Below, piece after piece: positions 1-6,503 of a stretch of DNA of 14,805 nucleotides. The first letter of the stretch is position 1. Every line of letters begins with the position of its first letter. The translations under genes were made by a program, and so were the position numbers. Origin of the DNA: CAZIWX01 sp964543125 (GTDB taxonomy: Bacteria; Fidelibacterota; UBA8477); contig CAZIWX010000061.1 of NCBI GenBank assembly GCA_964543125.1, forward strand, positions 1-14,805, in the 5' to 3' direction. A model generated the notes under the pieces. The model saw nothing but the letters and a program-made list of their open reading frames with translations, had not been told where the DNA came from and made no database searches.

Positions 1-856
1 CGCCGCATATCACCAGGGGCCAGGCCACCACGCTGGTGCAGCGACAGTTGGGATGCGCGGGCTGCTGAGGGAAACGACTCGTGTCAAAGACCTTGCCGTC
101 GAGAGGACCACATACCGGACAGGTTCTCTCGTCATTCATTGCCATCCATTCAAGCTTCTGGACTCCGACGCGCTCATGAAATTTGAGCCGCCCCATGTTG
201 TGTGCCCTCAAAACTTCGGTCCGGGCAATCATTTCCATACGGTACTGAGCTTTGCTGAACACTCGGCTGCCAGCCTGCCTGAAGGAGTCCTTGTCGATGA
301 TGACCTTGCCGAGGTCGCGGACAATGTCATCTGCTCCTTTGCCTGTGGCAATACCGCTAAGAATTGTTCGTTTGATTCCATCGGACAGTTCACGGTGAAC
401 ATCTCCAGCAAGGGTGAGGCTGTACTGGGTCATAAAATCTAGAGCATTAGTGTCGACGATGGTGAATACCTTGGTGGCAAGTTTGTCAATGCCGGACGAC
501 TTCAGATCGGCATAGAAAGGCAGTGATGCGGATGTCAGCTCGGAAATACCCTGAGCGATGCCGCCTCTGAAGGCTTCTTTTGTGCTTTTGCGGAAGACAA
601 GCGTCTGGTCCCGTTTCAACTGGCGCATAACCTCATCCAACTCAGATTGTAGTTTCTCCAATCCTTTAAGTGCGGCCAGTTTATTATCCGGTAATGATCC
701 AAGTGTACGGTATTTCAGAATAGCCCGAGCCACTTCCTGTTCTGCCTTATTGAGGGACTGGGTCAGCTGAGCCGTAATGGAATCGGTATAGCGGTTTCGG
801 GATTTCAGACTCTTGACCGTTGCAGCCTGTATGCGTTGTTTGAGGTCTGATGGCAT
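1..856 (-). CDS. Phage minor head protein, Mu F / SPP1 gp7 family (3' end outside window)
   Basis: Head morphogenesis protein of the Phage_Mu_F family, a minor capsid component that acts with the portal during procapsid assembly and sometimes in DNA ejection. The reading frame is open from ATG at 856 to the left edge, giving at least 285 residues without a stop. The N-terminal part is helical and charged. The family signature lies at the end in view: ARTEV (residues 211-215), the C246-P-V-C249 pair followed by GPLDG, and H268-P-N-C271-R-C273, the expected Cys/His pattern of this domain. The start lies 2 nt after the portal stop codon, so translation is probably coupled. In some phages this family carries an extra C-terminal domain, including toxins; the window ends too early to tell. 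Family assignment is secure; length and C-terminus are unknown. Confidence 0.93.
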   Translation of the reverse strand, partial: MPSDLKQRIQAATVKSLKSRNRYTDSITAQLTQSLNKAEQEVARAILKYRTLGSLPDNKLAALKGLEKLQSELDEVMRQLKRDQTLVFRKSTKEAFRGGIAQGISELTSASLPFYADLKSSGIDKLATKVFTIVDTNALDFMTQYSLTLAGDVHRELSDGIKRTILSGIATGKGADDIVRDLGKVIIDKDSFRQAGSRVFSKAQYRMEMIARTEVLRAHNMGRLKFHERVGVQKLEWMAMNDERTCPVCGPLDGKVFDTSRFPQQPAHPNCRCTSVVAWPLVICG

Positions 857-858
857 GA

Positions 859-2367
859 TCAGGATTCCCGGCGGTCAATAAAACGACAGGCCGGAGAATC
901 AAAAGTTCGTTCGGTATTATGGACCCGGCATTGGTTTGATTCAGCGTTGAAATGATTGCATTCGTCGCAAAGAGCTGTTTCTGCAGTGGCTTCGAGATTT
1001 TCAGACCAGCTGTGAGCAGATTCAACTCCAAGACCGGTTTCTTCTGCGGGAATACCCAGCATTTCACGAGCACGGGGAACACTCATAATTCCCGACACCA
1101 CCATATCCACCAATGGCTTGACCTGTTTTTCATCCATCAGATCGATATTTTTACGTTCTGTTTCCCGGTTGGCAGCTTCGATGTCGGGGTCCAGATCCAT
1201 TTTAATCTGCAAACTGGAACGACTGATGAGCTTGCGGTCGTAAAGCTCTATAAGTAGTTTCTTGAAATCGACGGCATCACTTGGGTCAAGGTCGTTGAAG
1301 ATGAACTGGAGAGTTTTGTCGCTGTACCCATTCAACTCCATCCAATCATCGAAGATCCAATCAAGCAGCTTCCGTGCGGCCTGTTTGATCTCCCGAATCA
1401 TGACCATCATTTTTTGCATGCTTACTGATGCTGTGGCAAAGTTGGGACCGTCACCGGTTACCAAGGAACGTGAAAGTCCGAGAGCCACCACAATGTCTTC
1501 CTTCACCTCTTTGACCTTGTCCTCGACATTGAGAACCTGTCCGTCGGTGCCATGGGTTTCCACATTGACATAAAATGGTACGACCAAGCCGCTTTTCATA
1601 TCCATCTTGTTGACCATGTCGCGGACCTGTTCGAGCATCCGCTGGTCCGGCATCACCATCTTCTGACCAAACGCACCACCCACTTTGAGGAGACGGAACG
1701 GGGTAGCCCAGCGCTTGGCTATTGCCTGCTCTGCACGGCGGTAATCCCGTAAAAGTTCAATGGCTTGAAAAGCAGGTAATATCATTGAATTGCCCCGTGG
1801 GGAGAATCCGGGAGCATCCCATTTTAAATGAATTACCTGATCAACCGGGAGATCAATGGGATCGCTTGCACTTCCTGTGTCCTCTGCATACTGTTTGGCT
1901 TCAATCAGTTCGCCTTGTGCATATTTGACCTTTACTGATACAGGATTGACGCATACAACCTCTTCGATGTTCTGTCCGGAGGTGGCATAGCGCTTAAAAC
2001 CAACGGCATCACCTTTGACCAGCAGTTGAAGAACCATATCTTTGATAAATTCAGAGACATTAAGCTGATAAGCTGCCAGGGCAGCCTCATCCTTAAGTTT
2101 TTCATCATCGCTGGAGAGTTTGATTTCATCACCAACTGCAAAGGTGCGCCATGAATTGACACAGTTTTTGACGAGCGGTTCTTCCACATAGTATTCCCAG
2201 GCTTTTCTGGCGCGTTCCTCCCATGTGACAGGAACCGCATCCATTGCGTTTACCTTGCTGAATGCGGAAGCATCGAGAGCAGCCGCAGCAGCCATAGGAA
2301 CTATGGCGTATCCATTGGATTCGTTTTCTGGCTGCTCGGCAGTATCAGGGTTGGCGTTTGTATCCAC
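859..2367 (-). CDS. Phage portal protein
   Basis: Portal protein, 502 aa, close to the usual 400-550. Portals form the dodecameric ring at one capsid vertex through which DNA is packaged and ejected. Supporting features are the conserved central region with the run PRGNSMILPAFQAIELL (about residues 190-210), the long helical stretch after KEVKEDIVVALGL, and position between terminase and the Mu F-type head gene, the classic order. The start is GTG at 2367 with GAGAGG five bases upstream (plus-strand 2373-2378); an ATG at 2369 is in another frame. Unusual: the last 36 residues hold four cysteines (C467-x2-C470-x9-C480-x13-C494) in a CxxC...C...C arrangement resembling a small metal-binding knuckle, which is not part of the portal core. 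The downstream head gene begins 2 nt after the stop. Confidence 0.9.
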   Translation of the reverse strand: MDTNANPDTAEQPENESNGYAIVPMAAAAALDASAFSKVNAMDAVPVTWEERARKAWEYYVEEPLVKNCVNSWRTFAVGDEIKLSSDDEKLKDEAALAAYQLNVSEFIKDMVLQLLVKGDAVGFKRYATSGQNIEEVVCVNPVSVKVKYAQGELIEAKQYAEDTGSASDPIDLPVDQVIHLKWDAPGFSPRGNSMILPAFQAIELLRDYRRAEQAIAKRWATPFRLLKVGGAFGQKMVMPDQRMLEQVRDMVNKMDMKSGLVVPFYVNVETHGTDGQVLNVEDKVKEVKEDIVVALGLSRSLVTGDGPNFATASVSMQKMMVMIREIKQAARKLLDWIFDDWMELNGYSDKTLQFIFNDLDPSDAVDFKKLLIELYDRKLISRSSLQIKMDLDPDIEAANRETERKNIDLMDEKQVKPLVDMVVSGIMSVPRAREMLGIPAEETGLGVESAHSWSENLEATAETALCDECNHFNAESNQCRVHNTERTFDSPACRFIDRRES

Positions 2368-2381
2368 ATTATCCTCTCGGG

Positions 2382-2516
2382 TTATTTCCGGTTTGTTGGC
2401 CGCACATCTGCCCGCAGTGGGTAGTTTGCAGCAATACTGGGGTTACTTACCGGATGGAGAGGAAAAATGTCGGAAAAGCGGTTAATGAAAGTAGAAAGCG
2501 GGTCCCAATCAGACAT
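2382..2516 (-). CDS. Possible small phage protein (44 aa)
   Basis: This ORF fills most of the 191-nt gap between the terminase stop and the portal start: ATG at 2516, TAA at 2382-2384, 44 aa beginning MSDWDPLSTF. The stop falls just before the portal Shine-Dalgarno, as expected for a packed operon. Its own ribosome site is poor (only a weak AAGTGG about 7 nt upstream). I do not recognise it; there are no membrane segments or cysteines, and it is proline- and asparagine-rich towards the C-terminus. Small head-completion or decoration proteins sit in this position in some phages, but nothing in the sequence shows that role. It may be untranslated spacer. Confidence 0.4.
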   Translation of the reverse strand: MSDWDPLSTFINRFSDIFPLHPVSNPSIAANYPLRADVRPTNRK

Positions 2517-2558
2517 ATTGTTGCCACTTATTTTTAATTGGCTACAATTTGTCTGTTT

Positions 2559-4085
2559 TCAGATGAAAATAGGATTGGTCAGGACTGGTTTAAGGAAGAC
2601 GGTCTCTTCACCGGCAAGGTCAAGATTGCCTTGCTCCCGAATGAGCATGGCACAGCGGACCGCATCGATGATGTGGTCATTACCTTTGGAATAGATAATC
2701 TTGCCATCACGCAGTGTGTAGGTCTGGGTGGTAAACTGGTCTTCAATATCCAGATCGTCCGACGGGAAGATGATCTGTTTTCTCTGAAGGGCTCCGTTAA
2801 TCAGGCTGGTCATCAGCTCCTTTGTCCGCTTTTTGATTTCCTTCCCGTCACGAACAGTGAGTCGGGTCATCCCACCGAAATCAAAGCCTTTCAGCCGTCC
2901 TTCAAGCTGCAGTTCTTTGTATTTATCGAGGGTCAACAGTTCCTGCACGACGGCCAAACCGTTCCCACCATTGTCCACGCCAATTCCCGCCGGGGTGAAA
3001 TAGCGCTCGAGCAGTGCGATGGTCTGAGCAATATGCGGATACGATACATGCTCCATGTGAATACGCAGTACCAATTTCAGAATGCTGCGGTCGCCCACCT
3101 CTGCTTCCTGAAAAATAACCAGCTCGGTCGGGTCATTTGTATATCCAAGGTCACCACCAATCCAGAACAGGCCTGTTCTGGGTGTAAGGTTAAGCATCAT
3201 TTCCAACCGGTCATATGCCGCTTCCTCTGTTTCACAATCCCTTAGCTCTGCATCGCTGATGGTGATTTTCTGGTACTCCAATAACTCCTGCCTGCAGAGA
3301 TTGAATTGCTCCACATTGAATGTGCCGTAAGACGGCTTCCCGTGTTCCCCGGCAACCTCATGCTGCCAGCCGGAAGTATCTTTGCCACCATAAAATTCCA
3401 GTAGCTCTAACTCCCGATCAGCGGTCCAGTTGGGGTTGAGCCATGACGCCCAGCGGAATACTTTGAATTGCTGAGACAGGGTCAGTCGATAATAAGTTGT
3501 GTTCCGCAATCCGTTGGGCGTGGAATAGATTTTCAACCGGCCGCCGGTTTTCAGGCATTGTCTGAGTGCTTTCCAAGCACGCTCGGAAAGCCAGGCCCCT
3601 TCATCCACCCAGATTCTGCCGACATGAAGGGAGCGGAATGCGTCGCCATACGCACCCGCAGGTCGAAAATAAAGAACGGAGCCATTGGTAAACTCCAATC
3701 GAAAGTATGGCTTCCGGGTAATTTTAGGTTTGCCGTATTTCGAGAGAGCAATGCTGTTCATCAAATCTTCATTATGATCCAGCTGAAACTCTATCTCTTC
3801 AATAACCGTGTCAAGATGTCCCTGATGAGGAGCGGCAATCAAACCCTGCCCACCGCGAGTCGTGAAGGCATAGTGCAGTGCATCCGTTGAGAGCACAATC
3901 GACTTGCCAACATCACGCCCGTCAAGATGGATGATGTTTTTATGAGGACACCAGAGGTCGTCTTTCTGGTGCTCCCAATAAGAACGGTCGGAACCATCCC
4001 GGTTGTGAAGATATGCTTGTCCCCACAGCACAGGGTCGCGGAGGGTTTCTGCCAGTTTGCGCTCCTTATCAGAAACCGCCATCAT
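2559..4085 (-). CDS. terL: Phage terminase large subunit (ATPase/nuclease)
   Basis: Packaging motor of 508 aa, with an N-terminal ATPase and a C-terminal RNase H-like nuclease that cuts concatemeric DNA and pumps it through the portal. Visible motifs: Walker A-like GRDVGKS (56-62); Walker B RIWVDE (157-162) with catalytic Glu; the STPNG coupling motif (188-192); nuclease motif I GGDLGYTNDP (310-319, Asp312); a second acidic residue in GVDNGGNG (Asp371); and a third acidic cluster NDHIIDAV (469-476). All expected acidic residues are present, so the enzyme looks intact. The start ATG at 4085 overlaps the TAA of the upstream 91-aa gene (TAATG), with an AAGGGA ribosome site. A second in-frame ATG follows immediately. 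The terminase-small-like gene lies about 2.4 kb away behind the recombinase cassette rather than adjacent, which is unusual. Confidence 0.95.
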   Translation of the reverse strand: MMAVSDKERKLAETLRDPVLWGQAYLHNRDGSDRSYWEHQKDDLWCPHKNIIHLDGRDVGKSIVLSTDALHYAFTTRGGQGLIAAPHQGHLDTVIEEIEFQLDHNEDLMNSIALSKYGKPKITRKPYFRLEFTNGSVLYFRPAGAYGDAFRSLHVGRIWVDEGAWLSERAWKALRQCLKTGGRLKIYSTPNGLRNTTYYRLTLSQQFKVFRWASWLNPNWTADRELELLEFYGGKDTSGWQHEVAGEHGKPSYGTFNVEQFNLCRQELLEYQKITISDAELRDCETEEAAYDRLEMMLNLTPRTGLFWIGGDLGYTNDPTELVIFQEAEVGDRSILKLVLRIHMEHVSYPHIAQTIALLERYFTPAGIGVDNGGNGLAVVQELLTLDKYKELQLEGRLKGFDFGGMTRLTVRDGKEIKKRTKELMTSLINGALQRKQIIFPSDDLDIEDQFTTQTYTLRDGKIIYSKGNDHIIDAVRCAMLIREQGNLDLAGEETVFLKPVLTNPIFI

Positions 4086-4360
4086 TAAATCCCTTTTCGG
4101 ATGGCTGAGCCGAGTACAGCTACAACTAATTCTGTAAGAATCTGCTGAACGGCTAATGTGTTCTTTTGATTGCTGACAGCTTCATCTATATCCAGAATGG
4201 CCTGATCAAGTTCCTTCCACGAGGCGTATTTCTGATGTGCTGCGTCCATACGTTTGAAAGCATCATCGATACGACCAGCTGCCAGTTCCGAACCGATATC
4301 GACCAATGCCTGGCCAGCCTGTTGGATCACCTCGCTGTTCTGTTCGAGAATTTCTTTCAT
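4085..4360 (-). CDS. Small phage protein of unknown function (91 aa)
   Basis: I do not recognise this 91-aa protein. It is mostly acidic, amphipathic helix (glutamine-, aspartate- and alanine-rich, residues 1-66) followed by a hydrophobic or amphipathic C-terminal helix (about 68-87) ending in a basic RKG tail. This could be a membrane-associating segment or a coiled-coil interface. The gene sits between the lipoprotein and the terminase, with TAATG overlaps at both ends and a strong GGAGG site upstream, so it is almost certainly translated with them. Possible roles are a packaging accessory or a membrane partner of the neighbouring lipoprotein; neither is shown by the sequence. Confidence 0.7.
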   Translation of the reverse strand: MKEILEQNSEVIQQAGQALVDIGSELAAGRIDDAFKRMDAAHQKYASWKELDQAILDIDEAVSNQKNTLAVQQILTELVVAVLGSAIRKGI

Positions 4361-4629
4361 TATTCATTCTCCTCCGGGTTTTTATTCGCCCAGCTGTCCA
4401 GTGAATCAATAGCTTTCTGCAATCGGAGTCCAATTCCGACCAGACGCTCCGCATCCGGGTGTCCGGATTCAATCAAGGCCTTGTTTGCCTCCCGGACATA
4501 TTCCGGCGTGTAACGGTTCAGGGTCGATGTGGCCGACTGAATTTGCTCAGGCGGCCGGTAGGTGGCACAGCCCGCAATCAGACCAGCCAGCATCAATGGA
4601 ATTACCCATTCGAGTGATTTCTTTAACAT
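4360..4629 (-). CDS. Small lipoprotein of the phage operon (89 aa)
   Basis: The 89-aa product starts with a lipoprotein signal: basic MLKK, hydrophobic core (residues 8-19), then lipobox IAGC with Cys21. The mature part of about 69 residues is polar and helical, with a short YRPPEQ proline stretch just after the cysteine. It is predicted to be acylated and membrane-anchored, in the outer membrane of a Gram-negative host. It is first in the minus-strand packaging operon, with a strong AAAGGAG site six bases before ATG 4629. Phage lipoproteins of this size include Rz1-type or unimolecular spanins and superinfection-exclusion proteins. The lack of a second membrane segment and the low proline content do not point clearly to either. 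The signal peptide call is firm; the role is not. Confidence 0.8.
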   Translation of the reverse strand: MLKKSLEWVIPLMLAGLIAGCATYRPPEQIQSATSTLNRYTPEYVREANKALIESGHPDAERLVGIGLRLQKAIDSLDSWANKNPEENE

Positions 4630-4769
4630 GTTGCGCTCCTTTCATTTAGGTTTGTTGATTTAATGCAGAAACATCTCTGCAAACACTTGATTTCCAAGGG
4701 AATATAAGCGTCATTGGACATGACGCGGGACGGTCCCGCCAAACGATAAACCGAAGCAGGAGACGCCCT
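4630..4769. promoter_or_regulatory. Divergent intergenic control region with three inverted repeats
   Basis: This 140-nt region separates the minus-strand packaging operon from the plus-strand recombinase cassette, so promoters for both should lie here, although I see no convincing -35/-10 pair. It contains three perfect inverted repeats: TGCAGA-AACATC-TCTGCA (4664-4681), GCGTCAT-TGGAC-ATGACGC (4708-4726) and GCGGGAC-G-GTCCCGC (4725-4739), the last two sharing two bases. AACATGTT (4625-4632) at the lipoprotein start is a further palindrome. Such a cluster suits operators for a dimeric regulator or binding sites for the adjacent recombinase; the sequence does not decide. Confidence 0.55.
4708..4739. 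repeat. Two abutting perfect inverted repeats
   Basis: GCGTCAT-TGGAC-ATGACGC (7-bp arms, 5-nt spacer) runs directly into GCGGGAC-G-GTCCCGC (7-bp arms, 1-nt spacer), sharing bases 4725-4726. Each is perfect across its arms. They lie 31-62 nt before the first gene of the recombinase cassette. The first has the geometry of a dimer operator or a short recombinase core. The second could also fold as a GC-rich hairpin in the leader RNA of the plus-strand cassette, but no T-run follows, so a terminator is unlikely. Confidence 0.7.
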
Positions 4770-4964
4770 ATGAAACAGGTTAAAAACAGTGACGATGCCA
4801 GAACGGCCTACAAAAAACGCCAAGCCAATATTGCTGAGTACATTAGGCGGATTCAGCAGAAGCTGGCTGAAGACTCCCGGCAAGAGAACATAAACTGGGC
4901 TCATGTGGGATCGCTCGGGCATGTTGAAGAGATGCTCCAGCAGATCGATGAATTTCTGGGTTAA
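4770..4964 (+). CDS. Small protein of the recombinase cassette (64 aa)
   Basis: The 64-aa product is rich in Lys, Arg, Gln and Glu and is predicted helical throughout. Residues 10-35 look like a basic helix; the C-terminal half contains NWAHVGSLGHVEEML, which reads like a conserved motif. I cannot name a family. ATG 4770 has AGGAG seven bases upstream, and the stop is followed after 33 nt by the stand-alone core-binding-domain gene. As first gene of the recombinase cassette it could be a directionality factor or small regulator, a role often filled by basic 60-80 aa proteins, but no helix-turn-helix is evident and this is inference only. Confidence 0.75.
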   Translation: MKQVKNSDDARTAYKKRQANIAEYIRRIQQKLAEDSRQENINWAHVGSLGHVEEMLQQIDEFLG

Positions 4965-4997
4965 GCATCCGGCTTCACAAACAAAGGAGTAAACGCC

Positions 4998-5369
4998 ATG
5001 ACAGATATGACCATTCATGAAACCACAGCCGCCTTCATCAACCATCTTCGCGAGAACGGCAAAAAGGAGCGGACGCTCTACACCTACCGGAAAGACCTCG
5101 ATCTCATCGAGGGATACTTTGGGAAGGACAAGAAGCTTAAGGAACTGCGAATCACTCAGGTTGGGAAGTTCCTCAAATGCGATACGTTGCTGAAGCTCGG
5201 AAATGGTAGCGCCCGGGCCGAGAGAACCGTTGCCAAGACCATCCGGGTGTTTCGGATGATGCTGGTCTGGGCCAAGGATTCCGGCTTTATCGATGAGCTC
5301 CCACTGCCCAAGAGCACCCCGATGGGACACAGCAAGCAGACGGAGGATACCGATGCCGAACAGCAGTGA
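4998..5369 (+). CDS. Stand-alone tyrosine-recombinase core-binding (SAM-like) domain protein
   Basis: The 123-aa protein matches only the N-terminal core-binding domain of tyrosine recombinases (Phage_int_SAM-like) and has no catalytic domain. Its layout parallels the N-terminus of the recombinase encoded next: TLYTYRKDLDLI here against TLTAYRRDLRLV there, then the same long insertion before the last helices, then FRMMLVWAKDSGFI against VRSFFAWTTDAGLT, and both close with a proline-containing linker. The two are therefore probably paralogues, not a frameshifted single gene. This product ends in an acidic tail where a catalytic domain would begin, and the next gene has its own complete core-binding domain. 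ATG 4998 has AAGGAG nine bases upstream. Its stop overlaps the recombinase start by 17 nt, suggesting translational coupling. It may bind the same DNA half-sites or pair with the recombinase; that is inference. Confidence 0.85.
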   Translation: MTDMTIHETTAAFINHLRENGKKERTLYTYRKDLDLIEGYFGKDKKLKELRITQVGKFLKCDTLLKLGNGSARAERTVAKTIRVFRMMLVWAKDSGFIDELPLPKSTPMGHSKQTEDTDAEQQ

Positions 5370-6261
5370 ACGACTGGAAGCGGCCATAGAGCGATTCTGT
5401 GCCCACATGGCGGCTGAAAACAAAGCGCAAGGGACATTGACCGCATACCGGCGTGACTTGCGACTGGTGGCCCGTGTGGTCGAATCTTTCCAGCCGGGTC
5501 TCTGCTGCCATGAAGTGACCCCCGGTCTGCTGGACCAGGTTCTGTCCTCTCCAGAACTTTTGACCACTGACTCGGGCTCAAGATCGCCAGCGTCAGTCCA
5601 TCGGTTGAAAGCGGCGGTTCGGTCGTTCTTTGCATGGACAACTGATGCTGGTCTTACTTCTGAAAATCCGGCCCGATCTGTTCGTATGAAAAGGCTGTCG
5701 CAAAAGCCACCGGTTTTCCTGACGGCTGCCGAAAAGAAGGTCCTGCTGAAAGAGGTGAAAAGCCGTACAGGATTTCCGGGACTGAGGGATCGGGTGATAA
5801 TTGAGATCCTGCTCGGGACCGGTATCCGTATCGGTGAACTGGAATCTCTGGACACGGATGATATTGACCTTGATGCCAAGCACCTGAGAGTCAGAACCAA
5901 AGGGAATGTACTGCAGGTCAAATTCATAAAAACCGACCTCCGCATTCTGCTGAAAAGGTACCTGAAAGAACGATCCCGGCAAAGCACAGCACAATGCAGC
6001 GCACTGTTTCTGTCCAACAGAGGAACACGTCTTTGCCAGAGGCAGATAGCCAACCGAATAGCCTTCTGGCTGAAGAAGGCCGGTATTGAAAAGAACCTGA
6101 CTCCGCATGGTCTGCGGCATACGTTTGCAACCCACCTTTACGGGGCCACCAGCGACCTGCTTGTTGTGCAGAGGGCGCTGGGGCACAGGGACATTTCAAC
6201 GACCCAGATTTACACCCACCTTGTCGATGGTCAGCTCGAGGATGCTCTTGAAAGACTGTGA
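5353..6261 (+). CDS. XerC/D-like tyrosine recombinase (phage integrase family)
   Basis: Site-specific recombinase of 302 aa, the usual XerC/XerD size. The core-binding domain covers about residues 5-110 and the catalytic domain 120-302. The catalytic set is complete: R159 in GTGIRIGEL, K183 in the RTKGN hairpin, H252 and R255 in HGLRHTFATH, H278 in LGHRDISTT, and nucleophile Y287 in QIYTH. It should integrate, excise or resolve DNA through a covalent phosphotyrosine. ATG 5353 is chosen over an upstream in-frame ATG (5293) because GGAGG (5342-5346) lies six bases before it and homology begins there. It overlaps the preceding core-binding gene by 17 nt. It lacks the arm-binding N-terminal domain of lambda-type integrases, so it is more Xer-like than a standard phage integrase. 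A terminator-like hairpin follows. Confidence 0.95.
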   Translation: MPNSSERLEAAIERFCAHMAAENKAQGTLTAYRRDLRLVARVVESFQPGLCCHEVTPGLLDQVLSSPELLTTDSGSRSPASVHRLKAAVRSFFAWTTDAGLTSENPARSVRMKRLSQKPPVFLTAAEKKVLLKEVKSRTGFPGLRDRVIIEILLGTGIRIGELESLDTDDIDLDAKHLRVRTKGNVLQVKFIKTDLRILLKRYLKERSRQSTAQCSALFLSNRGTRLCQRQIANRIAFWLKKAGIEKNLTPHGLRHTFATHLYGATSDLLVVQRALGHRDISTTQIYTHLVDGQLEDALERL

Positions 6262-6284
6262 CAGCATCCTTGACCTGAACATCC

Positions 6285-6310
6285 GGAGCGGCTCCTGCTG
6301 CTCCTTTTTT
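6285..6310 (+). terminator. Probable rho-independent terminator after the recombinase
   Basis: GGAGC (6285-6289) pairs with GCTCC (6300-6304) across a 10-nt loop, directly followed by six T (6305-6310). It lies 24 nt beyond the recombinase stop, the right place and orientation to end the plus-strand cassette. The stem is short (5 bp, GC-rich), so efficiency is uncertain. Confidence 0.5.
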
Positions 6311-6372
6311 ATTCCTGAAGGACAGTATTGAAGACAGTGAATCACAGTGCTCGTAAAAGAACACATAATCCA

Positions 6373-6452
6373 ATGATGAATCATCATGAACTATTAGAAA
6401 ATTGTGCTTTGAACTGCCTGTCAGATGAGAAATTTTACTTAACTGAAATTTC
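6373..6452. repeat. Two short inverted repeats in convergent intergenic region
   Basis: The 242-nt gap between the recombinase and the minus-strand terminase-small-like gene holds a perfect palindrome, ATGATG-AAT-CATCAT (6373-6387), and an AT-rich inverted repeat with arms GAAATTT (6429-6435) and AAATTTC (6446-6452) around a 10-nt loop. The second could be a weak terminator for the minus-strand gene, but no clear T-run follows it. The first may be a protein-binding site. No ORF in this gap looks real. Confidence 0.4.
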
Positions 6453-6503
6453 CGGGAACACGTCTTATCTGAAATTACAGCCACCTTCCACCTCCATAAC
6501 TGC

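Noticed and set aside
2538..3245. Plus-strand frame of 235 codons
   Set aside because: It is antisense to the terminase nuclease domain, which has all its motifs; the frame is a by-product of that codon pattern.
4725..4739. GC-rich hairpin as a terminator
   Set aside because: No T-run follows on either strand and it lies upstream of both divergent units.
4623..6053. Long minus-strand frame of 476 codons
   Set aside because: It lies antisense to the recombinase, the core-binding gene and the 64-aa gene, all with clear family motifs or ribosome sites. Its translation is rich in Ser, Arg and Cys with no domain.
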